64,000 bases of DNA from Sinorhizobium sojae CCBAU 05684 (GCF_002288525.1 NZ_CP023067.1:3203001-3267000); one strand, 5' to 3'. Shown: positions 28,687 to 38,982, numbered from the stretch's first letter. The notes: a model not told the origin generated them from the sequence alone. Made by a program: numbers and translations.

Positions 28687-29031
28687 TCAAGCAACGAGGC
28701 CAAGGCGATCCCTCAGCGCGCGATACTGCGCATCGGACGTATCCGCTAAAGCCCCGTCGCGCGACGATATGATATCGTCGAAAGGGATGGGCCCATAAAA
28801 CTGCGAGAGCGTCAGATCGTGCCGTTCGCCGGCGATCCGATTGTAGAAGTGCATACCCTCGTCTGTCCGGGTCTTCAGAATTTCACCGCCGAAAATGTCC
28901 TGCACGACCAGTGCGGTAACGCCGCACTGCCCGCGCGCAGGGTTCTCAATGGAATATTTGCTGGAACTCGCCAGCGACCAGGCGTGCTCCAGCGCCTGAC
29001 GGAGGGCGGATATCGAAGGATAGCTCCGCAC
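28687..29031 (-). CDS. YunG-like protein of unknown function
   Basis: 114-residue protein read from a GTG at 29031 preceded by an excellent GGAGGAGG ribosome site. Conserved-looking blocks are ALEHAWSLASSSKY, NPARGQCGVTALVVQDIFGGEILKT, GMHFYNRIAGERHDLTLSQF and a C-terminal AQYRALRDRL. They resemble the YunG family, which has no established role. The order Cys (GQCGVTAL), His (MHFYN), Asp (HDLT) recalls papain- or transglutaminase-like hydrolases, which is inference only. It starts 17 bp after phbB and is probably co-transcribed with phbA-phbB. Confidence 0.72.
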   Translation of the reverse strand: MRSYPSISALRQALEHAWSLASSSKYSIENPARGQCGVTALVVQDIFGGEILKTRTDEGMHFYNRIAGERHDLTLSQFYGPIPFDDIISSRDGALADTSDAQYRALRDRLGLVA

Positions 29032-29048
29032 CGCCCTCCTCCGCTCGA

Positions 29049-29774
29049 TCAGGCGAAGTACTGTCCGCCATTGGCCGAGATCGTCGAACCGGTGATGAAA
29101 CCCGCGTCGTCGGAAGCGAGGAACACGACGCAGCGCGCCACTTCCTCGGGCTCGCCCAGGCGACCGACGGGGATCTGCGGGATGATCCTTTCGTTGAGCA
29201 CCTTTTCCGGCACGGCGCGCACCATCTCGGTGCCGATATAGCCCGGGCAAATCGCATTGACGGTGATGCCTTTCGCCGCGCCTTCCTGGGCCAGCGCTTT
29301 GGTGAAGCCGAGATCGCCGGCCTTGGCGGCCGAATAGTTTGCCTGGCCCATTTGTCCCTTCTGGCCGTTGATGGAGGAGATGTTGACGATCCGGCCAAAG
29401 CCGCGATCGCGCATTCCGGACCAGATCGGGTGCGTCATGTTGAAGAGCCCCGTCAGGTTGGTGTTGATGACCTCTCCCCATTGCTCCGGCGTCATCTTGT
29501 GGAACATCGCATCGCGCGTGATGCCAGCATTGTTGACGAGGATGTCGATAGGCCCGAGATCGACCTCCACCTTAGCGATACCGTCGACGCAAGCTTGATA
29601 GTTGGAAACGTCCCATTTGTAGACGGGAATGCCGGTTTCCTGCTTGAAGGCCTGGGCCTTTTCATCATTGCCGGCGTAGGTCGCGGCTACCTTGTAGCCC
29701 GCCGCCTGCAGCGCGACCGAAATCGCAGCGCCGATGCCGCGGGACCCGCCCGTCACCAATGCTACCCTGCTCAT
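29049..29774 (-). CDS. phbB: Acetoacetyl-CoA reductase
   Basis: NADPH-dependent short-chain dehydrogenase, 241 residues, that makes (R)-3-hydroxybutyryl-CoA for PHB synthesis. Cofactor motif TGGSRGIG (~8-15), NNAG (~85), catalytic Ser in NISSINGQKG, and YSAAK (Tyr/Lys pair). The sequence INGQKGQMGQANYSAAKAGDLG is characteristic of PhbB rather than FabG. Downstream of phbA on the same strand. Confidence 0.95.
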   Translation of the reverse strand: MSRVALVTGGSRGIGAAISVALQAAGYKVAATYAGNDEKAQAFKQETGIPVYKWDVSNYQACVDGIAKVEVDLGPIDILVNNAGITRDAMFHKMTPEQWGEVINTNLTGLFNMTHPIWSGMRDRGFGRIVNISSINGQKGQMGQANYSAAKAGDLGFTKALAQEGAAKGITVNAICPGYIGTEMVRAVPEKVLNERIIPQIPVGRLGEPEEVARCVVFLASDDAGFITGSTISANGGQYFA

Positions 29775-29887
29775 GTTCGCCTCCCATTCGGTTGATTGAA
29801 GTTCGCAATAGCATACTCATGTAGCCCGGGAGTCCCGGGCCACATGCACTCGACCCAATGCGGTGAATGCCCGCACGCGGCTGCCGG

Positions 29888-31069
29888 TTACATGCGTTCC
29901 ACGCACATGGCTACCCCCATGCCGCCGCCGATGCAGAGTGTGGCCAGACCTTTGGAGACGCCGCGCCGCTTCATCTCGAAGAGCAGCGTGTTGAGGACGC
30001 GCGCGCCCGAGGCGCCGATCGGGTGGCCGATCGCGATCGCTCCGCCATTGACATTGACGATCGACGGATCCCAGCCAAGGTCCTTGTTGACGGCGCAGGC
30101 CTGCGCCGCGAAGGCCTCGTTCGCTTCCACGAGCTCGACGTCGCCGACGGACCAGCCGGCCTTCTCGAGCGCCTTGCGCGAGGCGGGGATTGGCCCGGTT
30201 CCCATGATCTGCGGGTCGACGCCGGCCGTCGCCCAGGAGACGATGCGGGCGAGCGGCTGGACGCCGCGCCTTTCGGCCTCCGCTTCCGTCATCAAGAGCG
30301 TCGCGGCAGCGCCGTCGTTGAGGCCCGAGGCATTGGCGGCCGTGACCGTGCCGTCCTTGTCGAAGGCGGGCCGCAGCTTTGCAACGGAATCGAGCGTGGC
30401 GCCGTGGCGGATGTATTCGTCCTGATCGACCGTGACGTCGCCCTTGCGGGTCTTCACGACAAAGGGGACGATTTCGTCGGCGAACCTTCCGGCCTTCTGG
30501 GCGGCCTCGGCCTTGTTCTGGGAGCGAAGCGCGAATTCGTCCTGCTCCTCGCGCGTCAGCTGCCATTTGCGCGCGACGTTCTCGGCGGTGATACCCATAT
30601 GGTAGCCATAGAAGGCGTCGGTCAGGCCGTCCTTGATCATCGTGTCGATCATCTTGAAGTCGCCCATTTTCACACCGCCGCGAAGATGGGCGCAATGGGG
30701 CGCCATCGACATGGATTCCATGCCGCCGGCCACGATGATGTTTGCATCGCCGGTCGCAATCTGCTGCATGCCGAGCGCCACTGCCCTAAGGCCCGAACCG
30801 CAAAGCTGGTTCATACCCCAGGCGGTCTTCTCCTGCGGGACACCGGCCTTCATCGCCGCCTGGCGCGCCGGATTCTGCCCTTCGCCCGCGGGCAGCACCT
30901 GGCCGAGGATCACCTCGTCCACCTCCGCCGCCTCGACCCCGGCACGCTCGAGCACCGCCCTGATGACGGCTGCGCCGAGTTCATGGGCGGGCGTATTTCC
31001 GAAGGCGCCGTTGAAGGACCCGACGGCGGTACGGGCGGCACTGGCGATCACGATGGAGGGATTGCTCAT
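29888..31069 (-). CDS. phbA: Acetyl-CoA acetyltransferase (beta-ketothiolase)
   Basis: 393-residue thiolase that condenses two acetyl-CoA to acetoacetyl-CoA, the first step of PHB synthesis. The nucleophilic Cys is in [10 protein letters not shown] (~residue 88), His in [10 protein letters not shown] (~349) and the second Cys in [10 protein letters not shown] (~378). GAGGAA lies before the ATG. It heads the phbA-phbB(-YunG-like) run and is divergent from phaR. Confidence 0.96.
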   Translation of the reverse strand: MSNPSIVIASAARTAVGSFNGAFGNTPAHELGAAVIRAVLERAGVEAAEVDEVILGQVLPAGEGQNPARQAAMKAGVPQEKTAWGMNQLCGSGLRAVALGMQQIATGDANIIVAGGMESMSMAPHCAHLRGGVKMGDFKMIDTMIKDGLTDAFYGYHMGITAENVARKWQLTREEQDEFALRSQNKAEAAQKAGRFADEIVPFVVKTRKGDVTVDQDEYIRHGATLDSVAKLRPAFDKDGTVTAANASGLNDGAAATLLMTEAEAERRGVQPLARIVSWATAGVDPQIMGTGPIPASRKALEKAGWSVGDVELVEANEAFAAQACAVNKDLGWDPSIVNVNGGAIAIGHPIGASGARVLNTLLFEMKRRGVSKGLATLCIGGGMGVAMCVERM

Positions 31070-31186
31070 GGGACGTTTCCTCTTCTAGCTTGGCCTCGCC
31101 GGCCAGACTGGCAAAGCCGCGAGCGCAAGTCAAACGGCTTGATGACCGATACAAAAGCTTCACGATTCTGAAGCTCCATCATATTT

Positions 31187-31211
31187 TTGCACCCGCGTCA
31201 CCGCATTGCAC
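31187..31211. promoter_or_regulatory. Candidate PhaR operator between phbA and phaR
   Basis: Direct repeat TTGCAC at 31187-31192 and 31206-31211, 19 bp apart, about 85-105 bp upstream of phaR. PhaR proteins bind TGC-rich sequences upstream of phasin and phaR genes. Assignment as an operator is inference from position and composition. Confidence 0.35.
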
Positions 31212-31292
31212 AAAGAGATTGTCAGCAGCGCTCTTTTGCGGATACTCTGAAAAACACAATAAAGACGGGACCATGGGTAAGAGGAGACCCTG

Positions 31293-31871
31293 ATGGCAAA
31301 GAGCGATGGCCAGATCGTTATCAAGAAATATGCCAACCGGCGACTCTACAACACCGGGACGAGCACTTACGTGACCTTGGACGACCTGGCCGTGATGGTG
31401 AAGCGGGGCGAGGACTTCATCGTCCAGGATGCCAAGTCCGGCGAGGACATAACCCATTCCGTGCTGACGCAGATCATTTTCGAGCAGGAGTCGAAGACCG
31501 GCAACACGCTCTTGCCGATCTCGTTCCTGCGCCAGTTGATCTCCTTCTACGGCGACCAGATGCAGATGGTCGTGCCGAGCTACCTCGAGCACTCGATGCA
31601 GGCCTTCACCGAGCAGCAGGCGCAGATGCGCGAGCAGATCAACAAGGCCTTCGGCGATACGCCGCTCGGCAAGAACCTGCAGGTGCCGCTGCAACTGGTC
31701 GAGGAACAGGTCCGGCGCAACACCGAAATGTTCCACCAGGCAATGCAGATGTTCTCCCCTTTCATGGCCGCCCCTCCGGCCAAGGAGACGAAGAAACCCG
31801 AGGCCAGGGACCTCGACGAGCTCAAGGAGCAGCTTCGCGCGCTTCAGACGAAGCTCGACAATCTGGGCTGA
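31293..31871 (+). CDS. phaR: Polyhydroxyalkanoate synthesis repressor PhaR
   Basis: 192 residues. The N-terminal PHB/PHA accumulation regulator DNA-binding domain contains IVIKKYANRRLYNTGTSTYV. A second domain has SFLRQLISFYGDQMQMVVPSYLEHSM, and a C-terminal coiled coil (DELKEQLRALQTKLDNL) follows. PhaR senses PHB granules and represses phasin and its own gene; the Sinorhizobium homologue is also called AniA and affects carbon flow. Divergent from phbA. Confidence 0.94.
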   Translation: MAKSDGQIVIKKYANRRLYNTGTSTYVTLDDLAVMVKRGEDFIVQDAKSGEDITHSVLTQIIFEQESKTGNTLLPISFLRQLISFYGDQMQMVVPSYLEHSMQAFTEQQAQMREQINKAFGDTPLGKNLQVPLQLVEEQVRRNTEMFHQAMQMFSPFMAAPPAKETKKPEARDLDELKEQLRALQTKLDNLG

Positions 31872-31984
31872 AATTCCCGCCTTTTTGGTAGCGCCGGCTA
31901 TAGCGCCGCCCGTGCTTCGGGACGCACAAAGAGCGCTGTAAGTCTTTCACTCTGCGCAACGCGCTTTTCGAAGCCTCGTCCGAT

Positions 31985-32040
31985 TTTCCGGCCCCCGCGG
32001 GCGGGGAGAGGTGGGCTGGCAGGCCGGATGGCCAGGGCAC
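31985..32040. repeat. RIME-type repeat fragment downstream of phaR
   Basis: Contains CCCGCGGGCGGGGAGAGGTGG followed by CTGGCAGGCCGGATGG. It shares its GGGGAGA-GGTGG-GGCAGGCCGGAT core with the element at 36236-36290. It lies between convergent phaR and rpmF. Confidence 0.5.
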
Positions 32041-32080
32041 GGCCTGCATGATCCAACGCCACCACGCCTGGCTCATATAA

Positions 32081-32108
32081 GAAAAAAGGGCCGGCAATGC
32101 CGACCCTT
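32081..32108 (-). terminator. Rho-independent terminator of rpmF
   Basis: Ten-base arms AAGGGCCGGC / GCCGACCCTT with one mismatch and a 3-nt loop. On the minus strand a run of six T begins inside the stem end. It lies 26 nt beyond the rpmF stop. Confidence 0.8.
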
Positions 32109-32134
32109 CGAGCCTCATCCGCCAAGGACAACGC

Positions 32135-32320
32135 TTATGCGTTTTCCTTCGGCGTCAGAACCTGGCGACCGCGATACATGCCGGTCTTCAGGTCAATGTG
32201 GTGCGGACGGCGCAGTTCGCCGGAGTTCTTGTCTTCGATGTAGGTCGGAGCCTTGAGGGCGTCAGCGGAACGGCGCATGCCACGCTTGGACGGGCTCGTT
32301 TTTCTTTTCGGTACAGCCAT
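32135..32320 (-). CDS. rpmF: 50S ribosomal protein L32
   Basis: 61-residue ribosomal protein starting [20 protein letters not shown], the standard L32 N-terminus, and ending [12 protein letters not shown]. It is the cysteine-free form without the zinc ribbon, as in other alphaproteobacteria. GGAG lies 6 nt before the ATG at 32320; the four-codon extension to 32332 is not needed. Monocistronic with its own terminator. Confidence 0.96.
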   Translation of the reverse strand: MAVPKRKTSPSKRGMRRSADALKAPTYIEDKNSGELRRPHHIDLKTGMYRGRQVLTPKENA

Positions 32321-32495
32321 TTCATTCTCCACTTATCGGGCAAAACACTGTTCAGCAGCCGAAAATGGCCGGGTCAAACAGATGTCGATCTCGGAATTTC
32401 GCGCGCTTATACATGGCCGACCGCCGTTTGACCAGTCCCCGCACGCAAATTTTCGAATCCACGCGGGCGGCGCGCCGGCGCAGTTTCAAAGAGCA

Positions 32496-33143
32496 TCAGG
32501 CCTCGTCCTCGGGAACGATCCAGGGTTCGGCTTTCGCCGCCTCTTCCCATTTCCTGAAGGCGGGATGCGCCTTGACCGCCTCCATATAGGCAAGCGTCCC
32601 GGGATCCGTCACGAGTTCGTAGACGTCGAAACGGTTGACGACCGGTGCGAACATCGCGTCGGCCGCGGTGAAACGGCCGAACAGGAACGGCCCACCGGAG
32701 CGGGCGATCGCCTCGCGCCAGATCGCTTCGATCCGCGCGACGTCGGTCGCCACCCCTTCGGGAAGGGCGATGGCCTTGCGCGGCCTGCGGATGTTCATCG
32801 GGCATGCGCCGCGCAGCGCCCGGAAACCGGAGAGCATCTCCATCGAATAGCTGCGCGCGCGGGCGCGATCCTCCAGGACCTCCGGCCAGAGGCCCGCATC
32901 GAGATAAAGCTCCGCCACGTATTCGATGATCGCAAGCGACTCCCAGACCCGCACGTCGCCATGGTGCAGCACCGGCACACGTCCGGTCGGCGAAATCTCG
33001 CTGAAACGCGGGTTCCCCGCGGGAAAATCGAAGGGTATAACGACATCCTCGAACGGGACGCCGCAGGCCTCGAGCGCCAGCCAAGGCCTCAGCGACCAGG
33101 AGGAATAATTCTTGTTGCCGACGTAAAGCACGAGCTTGGCCAT
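32496..33143 (-). CDS. Glutathione S-transferase family protein
   Basis: 215 residues. The thioredoxin-like N-terminal half has NYSSWSLRPWLALEA (probable catalytic Ser in the S-S-W-S motif), RVPVLHHGD (cis-Pro) and VWESLAIIEY (glutathione Glu-Ser). An all-helical C-terminal half follows, with FGRFTAADAMFAPVV. The substrate is unknown; zeta/maleylacetoacetate-type or detoxifying roles are possible. The ATG at 33143 gives the family N-terminus MAKLVLYVGNKNYSSW. Confidence 0.88.
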   Translation of the reverse strand: MAKLVLYVGNKNYSSWSLRPWLALEACGVPFEDVVIPFDFPAGNPRFSEISPTGRVPVLHHGDVRVWESLAIIEYVAELYLDAGLWPEVLEDRARARSYSMEMLSGFRALRGACPMNIRRPRKAIALPEGVATDVARIEAIWREAIARSGGPFLFGRFTAADAMFAPVVNRFDVYELVTDPGTLAYMEAVKAHPAFRKWEEAAKAEPWIVPEDEA

Positions 33144-33218
33144 GGTCCTGTCTCCGTTCATCTTTTAGGGACAGCCTTGCCACATCAGCGGCACGAGGAC
33201 CAATGAATTGCCTTCATC

Positions 33219-33917
33219 TCAATCATAAAGACATGTGATGTAGTCGCGGGACTGGCTGGCGCGGCGCTCGATCACCGCGGCAAGACGCCTGAGGCCCCGG
33301 CCGGGCTTGCCGGCATTGCGGTCGATCGGATTGGGCAGCGCAACGGCGAGCAGCGCCGCCTGTCGGCGCGAGAGCTTTGCCGCCGGAACGCCGAAGTAAT
33401 GGCGCGCAGCCGCTTCGATGCCGTAGATCCCCTCGCCCCACTCGGCGACGTTCAGGTAGATCTCCATCAAGCGCCGCTTGCTCCAGACGAAGTCGGCGGC
33501 GATCGCCAGCGGCACTTCCAGCGCCTTGCGGACGAAGGAGCGGCCGTTCCAGAGATAGAGATTCTTGACCGTCTGCATCGGAATGGTGCTGGCGCCGCGC
33601 GTCTGCTCACCCTCGAGCGCATCCTCGACCACACCACGCATCTGCACCCAGTCCACACCCGTGTGCGCGCAGAACTGGCCATCCTCGGACATCATCACCG
33701 ACTGCACGAGGATCGGCGCGATCTCTTCGAACTCGACCCATTGCCGGTCATATCCGCGCAGGAACACGAGGTCGCGCAGCATCAAGGTCGAAACCGGATG
33801 GATGAACTCGACGAGATACAGAAAGACCAGCAGATAAGGCAGTAAGAGGAGAAAGAGACCGAGACGGAGAAGGCGCCGCCCGGCGCGACGCAGGGCAGAT
33901 CCTCGGCCGGCAGACAT
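33219..33917 (-). CDS. mtgA: Monofunctional peptidoglycan transglycosylase
   Basis: 232-residue GT51 enzyme that polymerises lipid II in the periplasm. An N-terminal membrane anchor ([20 protein letters not shown]) precedes the transglycosylase motifs: [16 protein letters not shown] (catalytic Glu), [46 protein letters not shown]. The ATG at 33917 has GGAGGG upstream, a much better site than that of the upstream ATG at 33980. Divergent from ispA. Confidence 0.94.
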   Translation of the reverse strand: MSAGRGSALRRAGRRLLRLGLFLLLLPYLLVFLYLVEFIHPVSTLMLRDLVFLRGYDRQWVEFEEIAPILVQSVMMSEDGQFCAHTGVDWVQMRGVVEDALEGEQTRGASTIPMQTVKNLYLWNGRSFVRKALEVPLAIAADFVWSKRRLMEIYLNVAEWGEGIYGIEAAARHYFGVPAAKLSRRQAALLAVALPNPIDRNAGKPGRGLRRLAAVIERRASQSRDYITCLYD

Positions 33918-34117
33918 CTCGCCCTCCTCGCGCTTTTCCGAAATGATGTCCACGGCCTGGCTGTTCGACCCTCTGTTCATTTCCGTTTTCTTATTTCACG
34001 GAGGCCGAAAGTTGAACGGCCTTGTCGCAAAAGACAAGGGCTGGGCGCGCTCATCCCCGGCGAATGCGACGCGAAAGCCCGTTGAAAGCCGCTTCGGCCC
34101 GTGTCAAAGAGCCATTC

Positions 34118-35032
34118 ATGACAGACGAGATACCATCCTTCGAGGCACGGCTGAAAAGCGATGCACAGGCGGTCGAGAGCCTGCTTGCCACCCTTCTCGG
34201 CTGCGCGCCGCTCGAAGACGAGATCACCCGCCCGGCGGTCCTGCTCGACGCCATGCGCCATGGCGTGCTCAATGGCGGAAAGCGGCTGCGCCCGTTCCTC
34301 GTCGCCGAAAGCGCCGCCCTTCTCGGTGGGGATGCCGGGGCGGCCTTGAGGGTCGGTGCGGCGCTCGAATGCGTGCACTGCTATTCACTCGTCCATGACG
34401 ACCTGCCGGCTATGGATGACGACGAGCTGCGTCGCGGGCAGCCGACGGTGCACATCGCCTTCGACGAGGCGACCGCGATCCTTGCGGGCGACGGCCTGCT
34501 GACCTACGCCTTCGACATCATCGCCGCACCGGAAACGCCGCTGTCGGACCGGCAGAAGACGGCGCTTGTGCTTGCGCTTGCCCGCGCTTCCGGCCATGGC
34601 GGCATGGCCGGCGGCCAGGCGCTCGACCTTGCCGCCGAGAAGACGGCACCGGACGAGGCCGGCATCGTTACGCTGCAGGCGATGAAGACCGGCGCGCTCA
34701 TCCGCTTCGCCTGCGAAGCCGGGGCGATCATCGCCGATGCGAGTTCAGACGATCGCCGGCGGCTTCGCGCCTTCGGCGAGAAGATCGGCCTCGCCTTCCA
34801 GCTTGCCGACGACCTGCTCGACCTGACAGCCGACGCCAAGGCGATGGGCAAGGCCACCGGGAAGGACGCCGCCCGCGGCAAGGGCACATTGGTTGCCCTC
34901 CACGGCCAGGCCTGGGCCGAGCGCGAACTCGAAAGACAGGTCAGTCAAGCGGAAGAGTTGCTGGCACCCTACGGCGCCCGCTCGTCCGTTCTCGCCGAGA
35001 CCGCCCGGTTCATTGCCAATCGCAGGAGCTAG
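34118..35032 (+). CDS. ispA: Polyprenyl diphosphate synthase (farnesyl diphosphate synthase)
   Basis: 304-residue prenyltransferase that builds FPP from IPP and DMAPP/GPP. The first Asp-rich motif is [16 protein letters not shown], the second is LADDLLD, and [10 protein letters not shown] is the N-terminal substrate motif. The ATG at 34118 starts the recognised fold; the in-frame part from 34022 is unlikely. hisC begins 8 bp after its stop. Confidence 0.9.
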   Translation: MTDEIPSFEARLKSDAQAVESLLATLLGCAPLEDEITRPAVLLDAMRHGVLNGGKRLRPFLVAESAALLGGDAGAALRVGAALECVHCYSLVHDDLPAMDDDELRRGQPTVHIAFDEATAILAGDGLLTYAFDIIAAPETPLSDRQKTALVLALARASGHGGMAGGQALDLAAEKTAPDEAGIVTLQAMKTGALIRFACEAGAIIADASSDDRRRLRAFGEKIGLAFQLADDLLDLTADAKAMGKATGKDAARGKGTLVALHGQAWAERELERQVSQAEELLAPYGARSSVLAETARFIANRRS

Positions 35033-35040
35033 ATCCACCC

Positions 35041-36096
35041 ATGAGCAAATTCTGGTCGCCGATCGTGTCCAGGCTGAAGCCCTATGTTCCGGGCGAACAG
35101 CCGAGCATGGCCAACCTCGTCAAGCTCAACACCAATGAGAGCCCGTATGGGCCTTCGGAAAAGGCGCTGGAAGCCATCCGGGCTGCGGCGAGCGACGATA
35201 TGAGGCTCTATCCGGATCCGGTCGCACTTGGCTTGAGACAGGCGATCGGCGAACGTTGCGGCGTCTCCGCCGACGAGGTCTTCGTCGGCAACGGTTCCGA
35301 CGAAGTGCTGGCGCACGCCTTCGCCGCCCTTCTGAAGCACGATCAGCCGCTGCTCTATCCGGATATTTCCTACAGCTTCTATCCGACCTATGCGGGCCTC
35401 TTCGGCATCCACGCGGTCGAGGTACCGCTCAACGACGCCTTCCGCATCGACATCGCCGACTATCGCCGCCCCGCTGGCGCCATCATCCTTCCGAACCCCA
35501 ATGCGCCGACCGGCATCGGCATGCCGCTTGCGGAAATCGAGCGACTGGTCGCCGAGCACCCCGACCAGCCAGTGGTGATCGACGAGGCCTATATCGACTT
35601 CGGCGGCGAGTCGGCGGTTGCGCTCGTACCGAAATACGAGAACCTGCTCGTGGTGCAGACCTTCTCGAAATCGCGCGCACTCGCGGGCTTGCGCGTCGGC
35701 TTCGCCATCGGCCAGCGGCCGCTTATCGAAGCGCTGGAGCGCGTCAAGGACAGTTTCAACTCCTACCCGCTCGGACGAGCCGCCCAGGCCGGCGCCATTG
35801 CCGCGATCAGGGACACGGATTGGTTCGAGGAAGCGCGCGGCAAGATCATTGCCACGAGGGCGGAACTCATCCGCGAACTGGAAATGCGCGGCTTCGAGGT
35901 CCTGCCGTCCCAGGCGAATTTCGTCTTTGCCCGCCATCCGGACCATGCCGGCCAGACACTCGCCGCGAAGCTGCGCGAGCGCGCCGTGATCGTCCGCCAC
36001 TTCGCCAAACCGAGGATCGAGGATTTCCTGCGCATCACCATCGGCACGGACGCGGAATGCGCCAGGCTGATCACGGCACTCGACGAGATAGTTTGA
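35041..36096 (+). CDS. hisC: Histidinol-phosphate aminotransferase
   Basis: 351-residue PLP-dependent enzyme of histidine biosynthesis. [11 protein letters not shown] near the N-terminus, [27 protein letters not shown], and the PLP lysine in [14 protein letters not shown] all fit HisC. Members of this family can also use tyrosine or phenylalanine. It follows ispA closely and is followed by two repeat elements. Confidence 0.92.
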   Translation: MSKFWSPIVSRLKPYVPGEQPSMANLVKLNTNESPYGPSEKALEAIRAAASDDMRLYPDPVALGLRQAIGERCGVSADEVFVGNGSDEVLAHAFAALLKHDQPLLYPDISYSFYPTYAGLFGIHAVEVPLNDAFRIDIADYRRPAGAIILPNPNAPTGIGMPLAEIERLVAEHPDQPVVIDEAYIDFGGESAVALVPKYENLLVVQTFSKSRALAGLRVGFAIGQRPLIEALERVKDSFNSYPLGRAAQAGAIAAIRDTDWFEEARGKIIATRAELIRELEMRGFEVLPSQANFVFARHPDHAGQTLAAKLRERAVIVRHFAKPRIEDFLRITIGTDAECARLITALDEIV

Positions 36097-36130
36097 GGCG
36101 ATCGAGCTAGGCCGAGCAGGCGCGGAGTCG

Positions 36131-36180
36131 CCGCTCACCCTAACCCTCTTGCCGCTTGCGGAGAGAAGGACTGGTTGGCA
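36131..36180. repeat. RIME-type repeat fragment 1 after hisC
   Basis: CTCACCCTAACCCTCTTGCC then GCTTGCGGAGAGAAGG. This is a partial and degenerate copy of the element seen again 105 bp downstream. Confidence 0.55.
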
Positions 36181-36235
36181 CAATGTCCCCGTTACAGACC
36201 CGCAGGCGGAGTGTGGATTGAAGCGGCGCCGCGGG

Positions 36236-36290
36236 TCTCCTTCGCCCCGCTTGCGGGGAGAAGGTGGCCGGCAGGCCGGATTAGGGGCAA
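36236..36290. repeat. RIME-type repeat fragment 2 after hisC
   Basis: TCTCCTTCGCCCCGCTTGCG then GGGAGAAGGTGGCCGGCAGG and CCGGATTAGGGGC. CTCCTTCGCCCC can pair with GGGGAGAAGG, and GCCGGC is a further dyad. This is a familiar rhizobial intergenic sequence. It lies between convergent hisC and ispG. Confidence 0.65.
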
Positions 36291-36309
36291 ACAGCGGGAA
36301 GTACGCGCC

Positions 36310-37563
36310 CTACTCTGCTGCAGCCTGGCCGCGGCCGAAACGCTTCTCGATATAGTCGGCGACGAGCAACTGGAATTCCTCGGCGATCTTCGGGCCGCGC
36401 AGCGTCATCGCCTTCTGGCCGTCGATGAAGACGGGCGCGGCCGGCGTCTCGCCGGTGCCGGGCAGCGAAATGCCGATATCGGCGTGCTTGCTTTCGCCGG
36501 GACCATTGACGATGCAACCCATGACGGCAACCTTCAGCGCCTCGACGCCCGGATATTTCTCGCGCCAGATCGGCATGCTCGCCCGGATATCCTCCTGGAT
36601 CTTCTGCGCCAGTTCCTGGAAGACGGTGGAGGTCGTGCGGCCGCAGCCGGGACAGGCGGCGACGACGGGGATGAACTGGCGGAAGCCCATCACCTGCAGA
36701 AGTTCCTGCGCCACCTGAACCTCACGGGTGCGGTCGCCGCCGGGCTCCGGCGTCAGCGATATGCGGATCGTGTCGCCGATGCCCTGCTGCATCAGAATGC
36801 CGAGCGAGGCCGAGGAGGCGACGATGCCCTTGGTGCCCATGCCGGCTTCCGTGAGCCCGAGATGCAGCGCATGGTCGGAGCGGGCGGCAAGCATCGCATA
36901 GACGGCGATCAGGTCCTGCACACCCGAGACCTTGGCGGACAGGATGATGCGGTTGCGCGGCAGGCCGAGCTCTTCGGCGAGCTCGGCCGAGATGAGCGCC
37001 GACTGCACGATCGTCTCGCGCGTCACCTGCTGCGCCGTCAAGGGCGAGCCATTGGCCTTGTTCTCGTCCATCAACCGCGTCAAGAGCTCCTGATCGAGCG
37101 AACCCCAGTTCACCCCGATGCGCACCGGTTTGTCGTAGCGCATCGCCATTTCGATGATCTCGGCGAACTGCTTGTCCTTCTTGTCCTTGAAGCCGACATT
37201 GCCCGGATTGATGCGGTACTTCGCAAGCGCCTCGGCGCAGGCCGGATGGTCGGCAAGCAGCTTGTGGCCGATATAGTGGAAGTCGCCGACGAGCGGCACA
37301 TCCATGCCGAGGCGCAACAGCCGCTCGCGAATCTTCGGCACCGCGGCGGCACTCTCGTCCCGGTCGACCGTGATGCGCACCAGTTCCGAGCCCGCCGTGT
37401 GGAGCGCCGCCACCTGGGCGACGGTCGCATCGACATCGGCCGTGTCCGTATTGGTCATCGATTGTACGACGACCGGCGCGCCGCCGCCGACGACCACGCC
37501 GCCGACATCGACGGCAACCGAGGCACGGCGCGGCTTTGGCTCGAAATCGAAGGCAGAAGACAT
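36310..37563 (-). CDS. ispG: 4-hydroxy-3-methylbut-2-en-1-yl diphosphate synthase
   Basis: 417-residue Fe-S enzyme of the MEP isoprenoid pathway. The N-terminal TIM barrel has [18 protein letters not shown] and RINPGNVG. The C-terminal cluster domain has cysteines in ACPGCGRTT and [16 protein letters not shown]. It supplies precursors to ispA, 1.3 kb away on the other strand. Convergent with hisC across the repeat pair. Confidence 0.95.
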   Translation of the reverse strand: MSSAFDFEPKPRRASVAVDVGGVVVGGGAPVVVQSMTNTDTADVDATVAQVAALHTAGSELVRITVDRDESAAAVPKIRERLLRLGMDVPLVGDFHYIGHKLLADHPACAEALAKYRINPGNVGFKDKKDKQFAEIIEMAMRYDKPVRIGVNWGSLDQELLTRLMDENKANGSPLTAQQVTRETIVQSALISAELAEELGLPRNRIILSAKVSGVQDLIAVYAMLAARSDHALHLGLTEAGMGTKGIVASSASLGILMQQGIGDTIRISLTPEPGGDRTREVQVAQELLQVMGFRQFIPVVAACPGCGRTTSTVFQELAQKIQEDIRASMPIWREKYPGVEALKVAVMGCIVNGPGESKHADIGISLPGTGETPAAPVFIDGQKAMTLRGPKIAEEFQLLVADYIEKRFGRGQAAAE

Positions 37564-37704
37564 GAAGGCCTCTTCTAGGTACTGCGCAGTTCCGGACGTA
37601 TTGCTTTTCCTGGAATTGCTTTAGAGCCTTTCAGGTGGCGAAGGAAAACCCGCTTGTCAACGCCCACATCGCGCACTGACGGCGAATTGATGGCATGGCC
37701 GTTG

Positions 37705-38895
37705 TCATTGCCCCCGGCCGTGGTCGGCGTGGGAGGCGTGTCGCGACAGTAGGAGCACGACGACGAAGAGAGCCGGGATAGAGGTGACGATCACGGCGAA
37801 TCCGCTGTACTCCGCTATGAAACCGATCAGCGACGGGGCGAAGAGCATGCCGGAATAACCCATGGTGGTCGCGACCGCGAGCCCGATGCCCGGCTGCAGG
37901 CCGGGCATGTTACCAGCGGCGGAGAAGGCGATCGGCACCATGTTGGAGATGCCGATGCCGGCAATGGCGAAGCCGAGGATCGCCAGCGCCGCATTAGGCG
38001 CCATCCCGGCAAGGATGAGGCCGACAAGCGCCGTCATGGTGCAGATGCGCAGCGTGCTTTTCGCGCCGAGACGGTCCCGCACATGGTCGCCGGCAAAGCG
38101 CATGATCGCCATCGTCGCCGAGAAGGCCGCGAAGCCGAAGCCGGAGAGCTCGATCGACGCGCCGAGTTCGTTCCGGAGATAGAGCGCGCCCCAGTCAAGC
38201 ACCGCGCCCTCCGGCACCATCGAGAACAGCGCCATCAGGCCGATCAGCCAGGGCAGCGGCGTCGTTGGCAGGCTGAGTTTCTCCTTCGTCGCCGTCGGAT
38301 GCGGCTTGTCGGCGAGAACCATGGGCCAGGCGACAGCGAGGATCGCCAGAGAGAGCAGGGTCACCGCGGCCGCGTGCGGCAGCACGCCCATCCGCGCCAT
38401 CAGGAAGCCGCCGCTCCCGGCGCCGATCAGCCCGCCGAGGCTCCAATAGGCGTGGCAGGAGGACATGATCGCCCGCCGCATCGACTTCTCCACCTCGACC
38501 GCATTGGCGTTCATCGCCACGTCCATGGCGCCGACGAAGCCCCCGAGCAGGAACATGCCGACCGCGGCCGTCCAGACATTCGGCACCAGTGTCAGCAAAA
38601 GGAGCAGCGGCGAGAGAATGATCGCCGTGAGCTTCGCCACCTTTTCCGAACCGAGGCGGGCGATGAAGCCGCCGGCGATCGGCATCAGCACCAGCGAGCC
38701 GATACCGAACACCAGGATCAACAGGCCGAGCGCGCTTTCGCCAATGCCGAGCCGGTCCTTGAATTCGGGAATCTTCGGCGCCCAGCTTCCCGTGACGAAG
38801 CCGTTCATCAGGAAGAGAAGCGACACGGCGAACCGGTTTTTTGTCATATAGCCCTGGCGCATACCGGTCCGGGCACTGTCGGCATATTGGTCCAT
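37705..38895 (-). CDS. Major facilitator superfamily transporter
   Basis: About 396 residues with twelve hydrophobic segments. Features include NGFVTGSWAPKIPEFKDRLGIGESALG near helix 1, FIARLGSEKVAKL as the MFS loop 2-3 motif and CHAYWSLGGLIGAGSGGFL. The branch resembles FucP/YbjJ-like permeases; the substrate is unknown. The ATG at 38895 has AGGAAGG about 9 nt upstream. The DeoR regulator gene is 87 bp upstream on the same strand, suggesting sugar-linked control. Confidence 0.85.
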   Translation of the reverse strand: MDQYADSARTGMRQGYMTKNRFAVSLLFLMNGFVTGSWAPKIPEFKDRLGIGESALGLLILVFGIGSLVLMPIAGGFIARLGSEKVAKLTAIILSPLLLLLTLVPNVWTAAVGMFLLGGFVGAMDVAMNANAVEVEKSMRRAIMSSCHAYWSLGGLIGAGSGGFLMARMGVLPHAAAVTLLSLAILAVAWPMVLADKPHPTATKEKLSLPTTPLPWLIGLMALFSMVPEGAVLDWGALYLRNELGASIELSGFGFAAFSATMAIMRFAGDHVRDRLGAKSTLRICTMTALVGLILAGMAPNAALAILGFAIAGIGISNMVPIAFSAAGNMPGLQPGIGLAVATTMGYSGMLFAPSLIGFIAEYSGFAVIVTSIPALFVVVLLLSRHASHADHGRGQ

Positions 38896-38982
38896 GGGAT
38901 CAGCCTTCCTGCTGCCGGATCCGACCGGCTCGATCTGATGAATATCCGGCAATTGCCGTCGCCAGAGGTTCGAGCGACCCGC

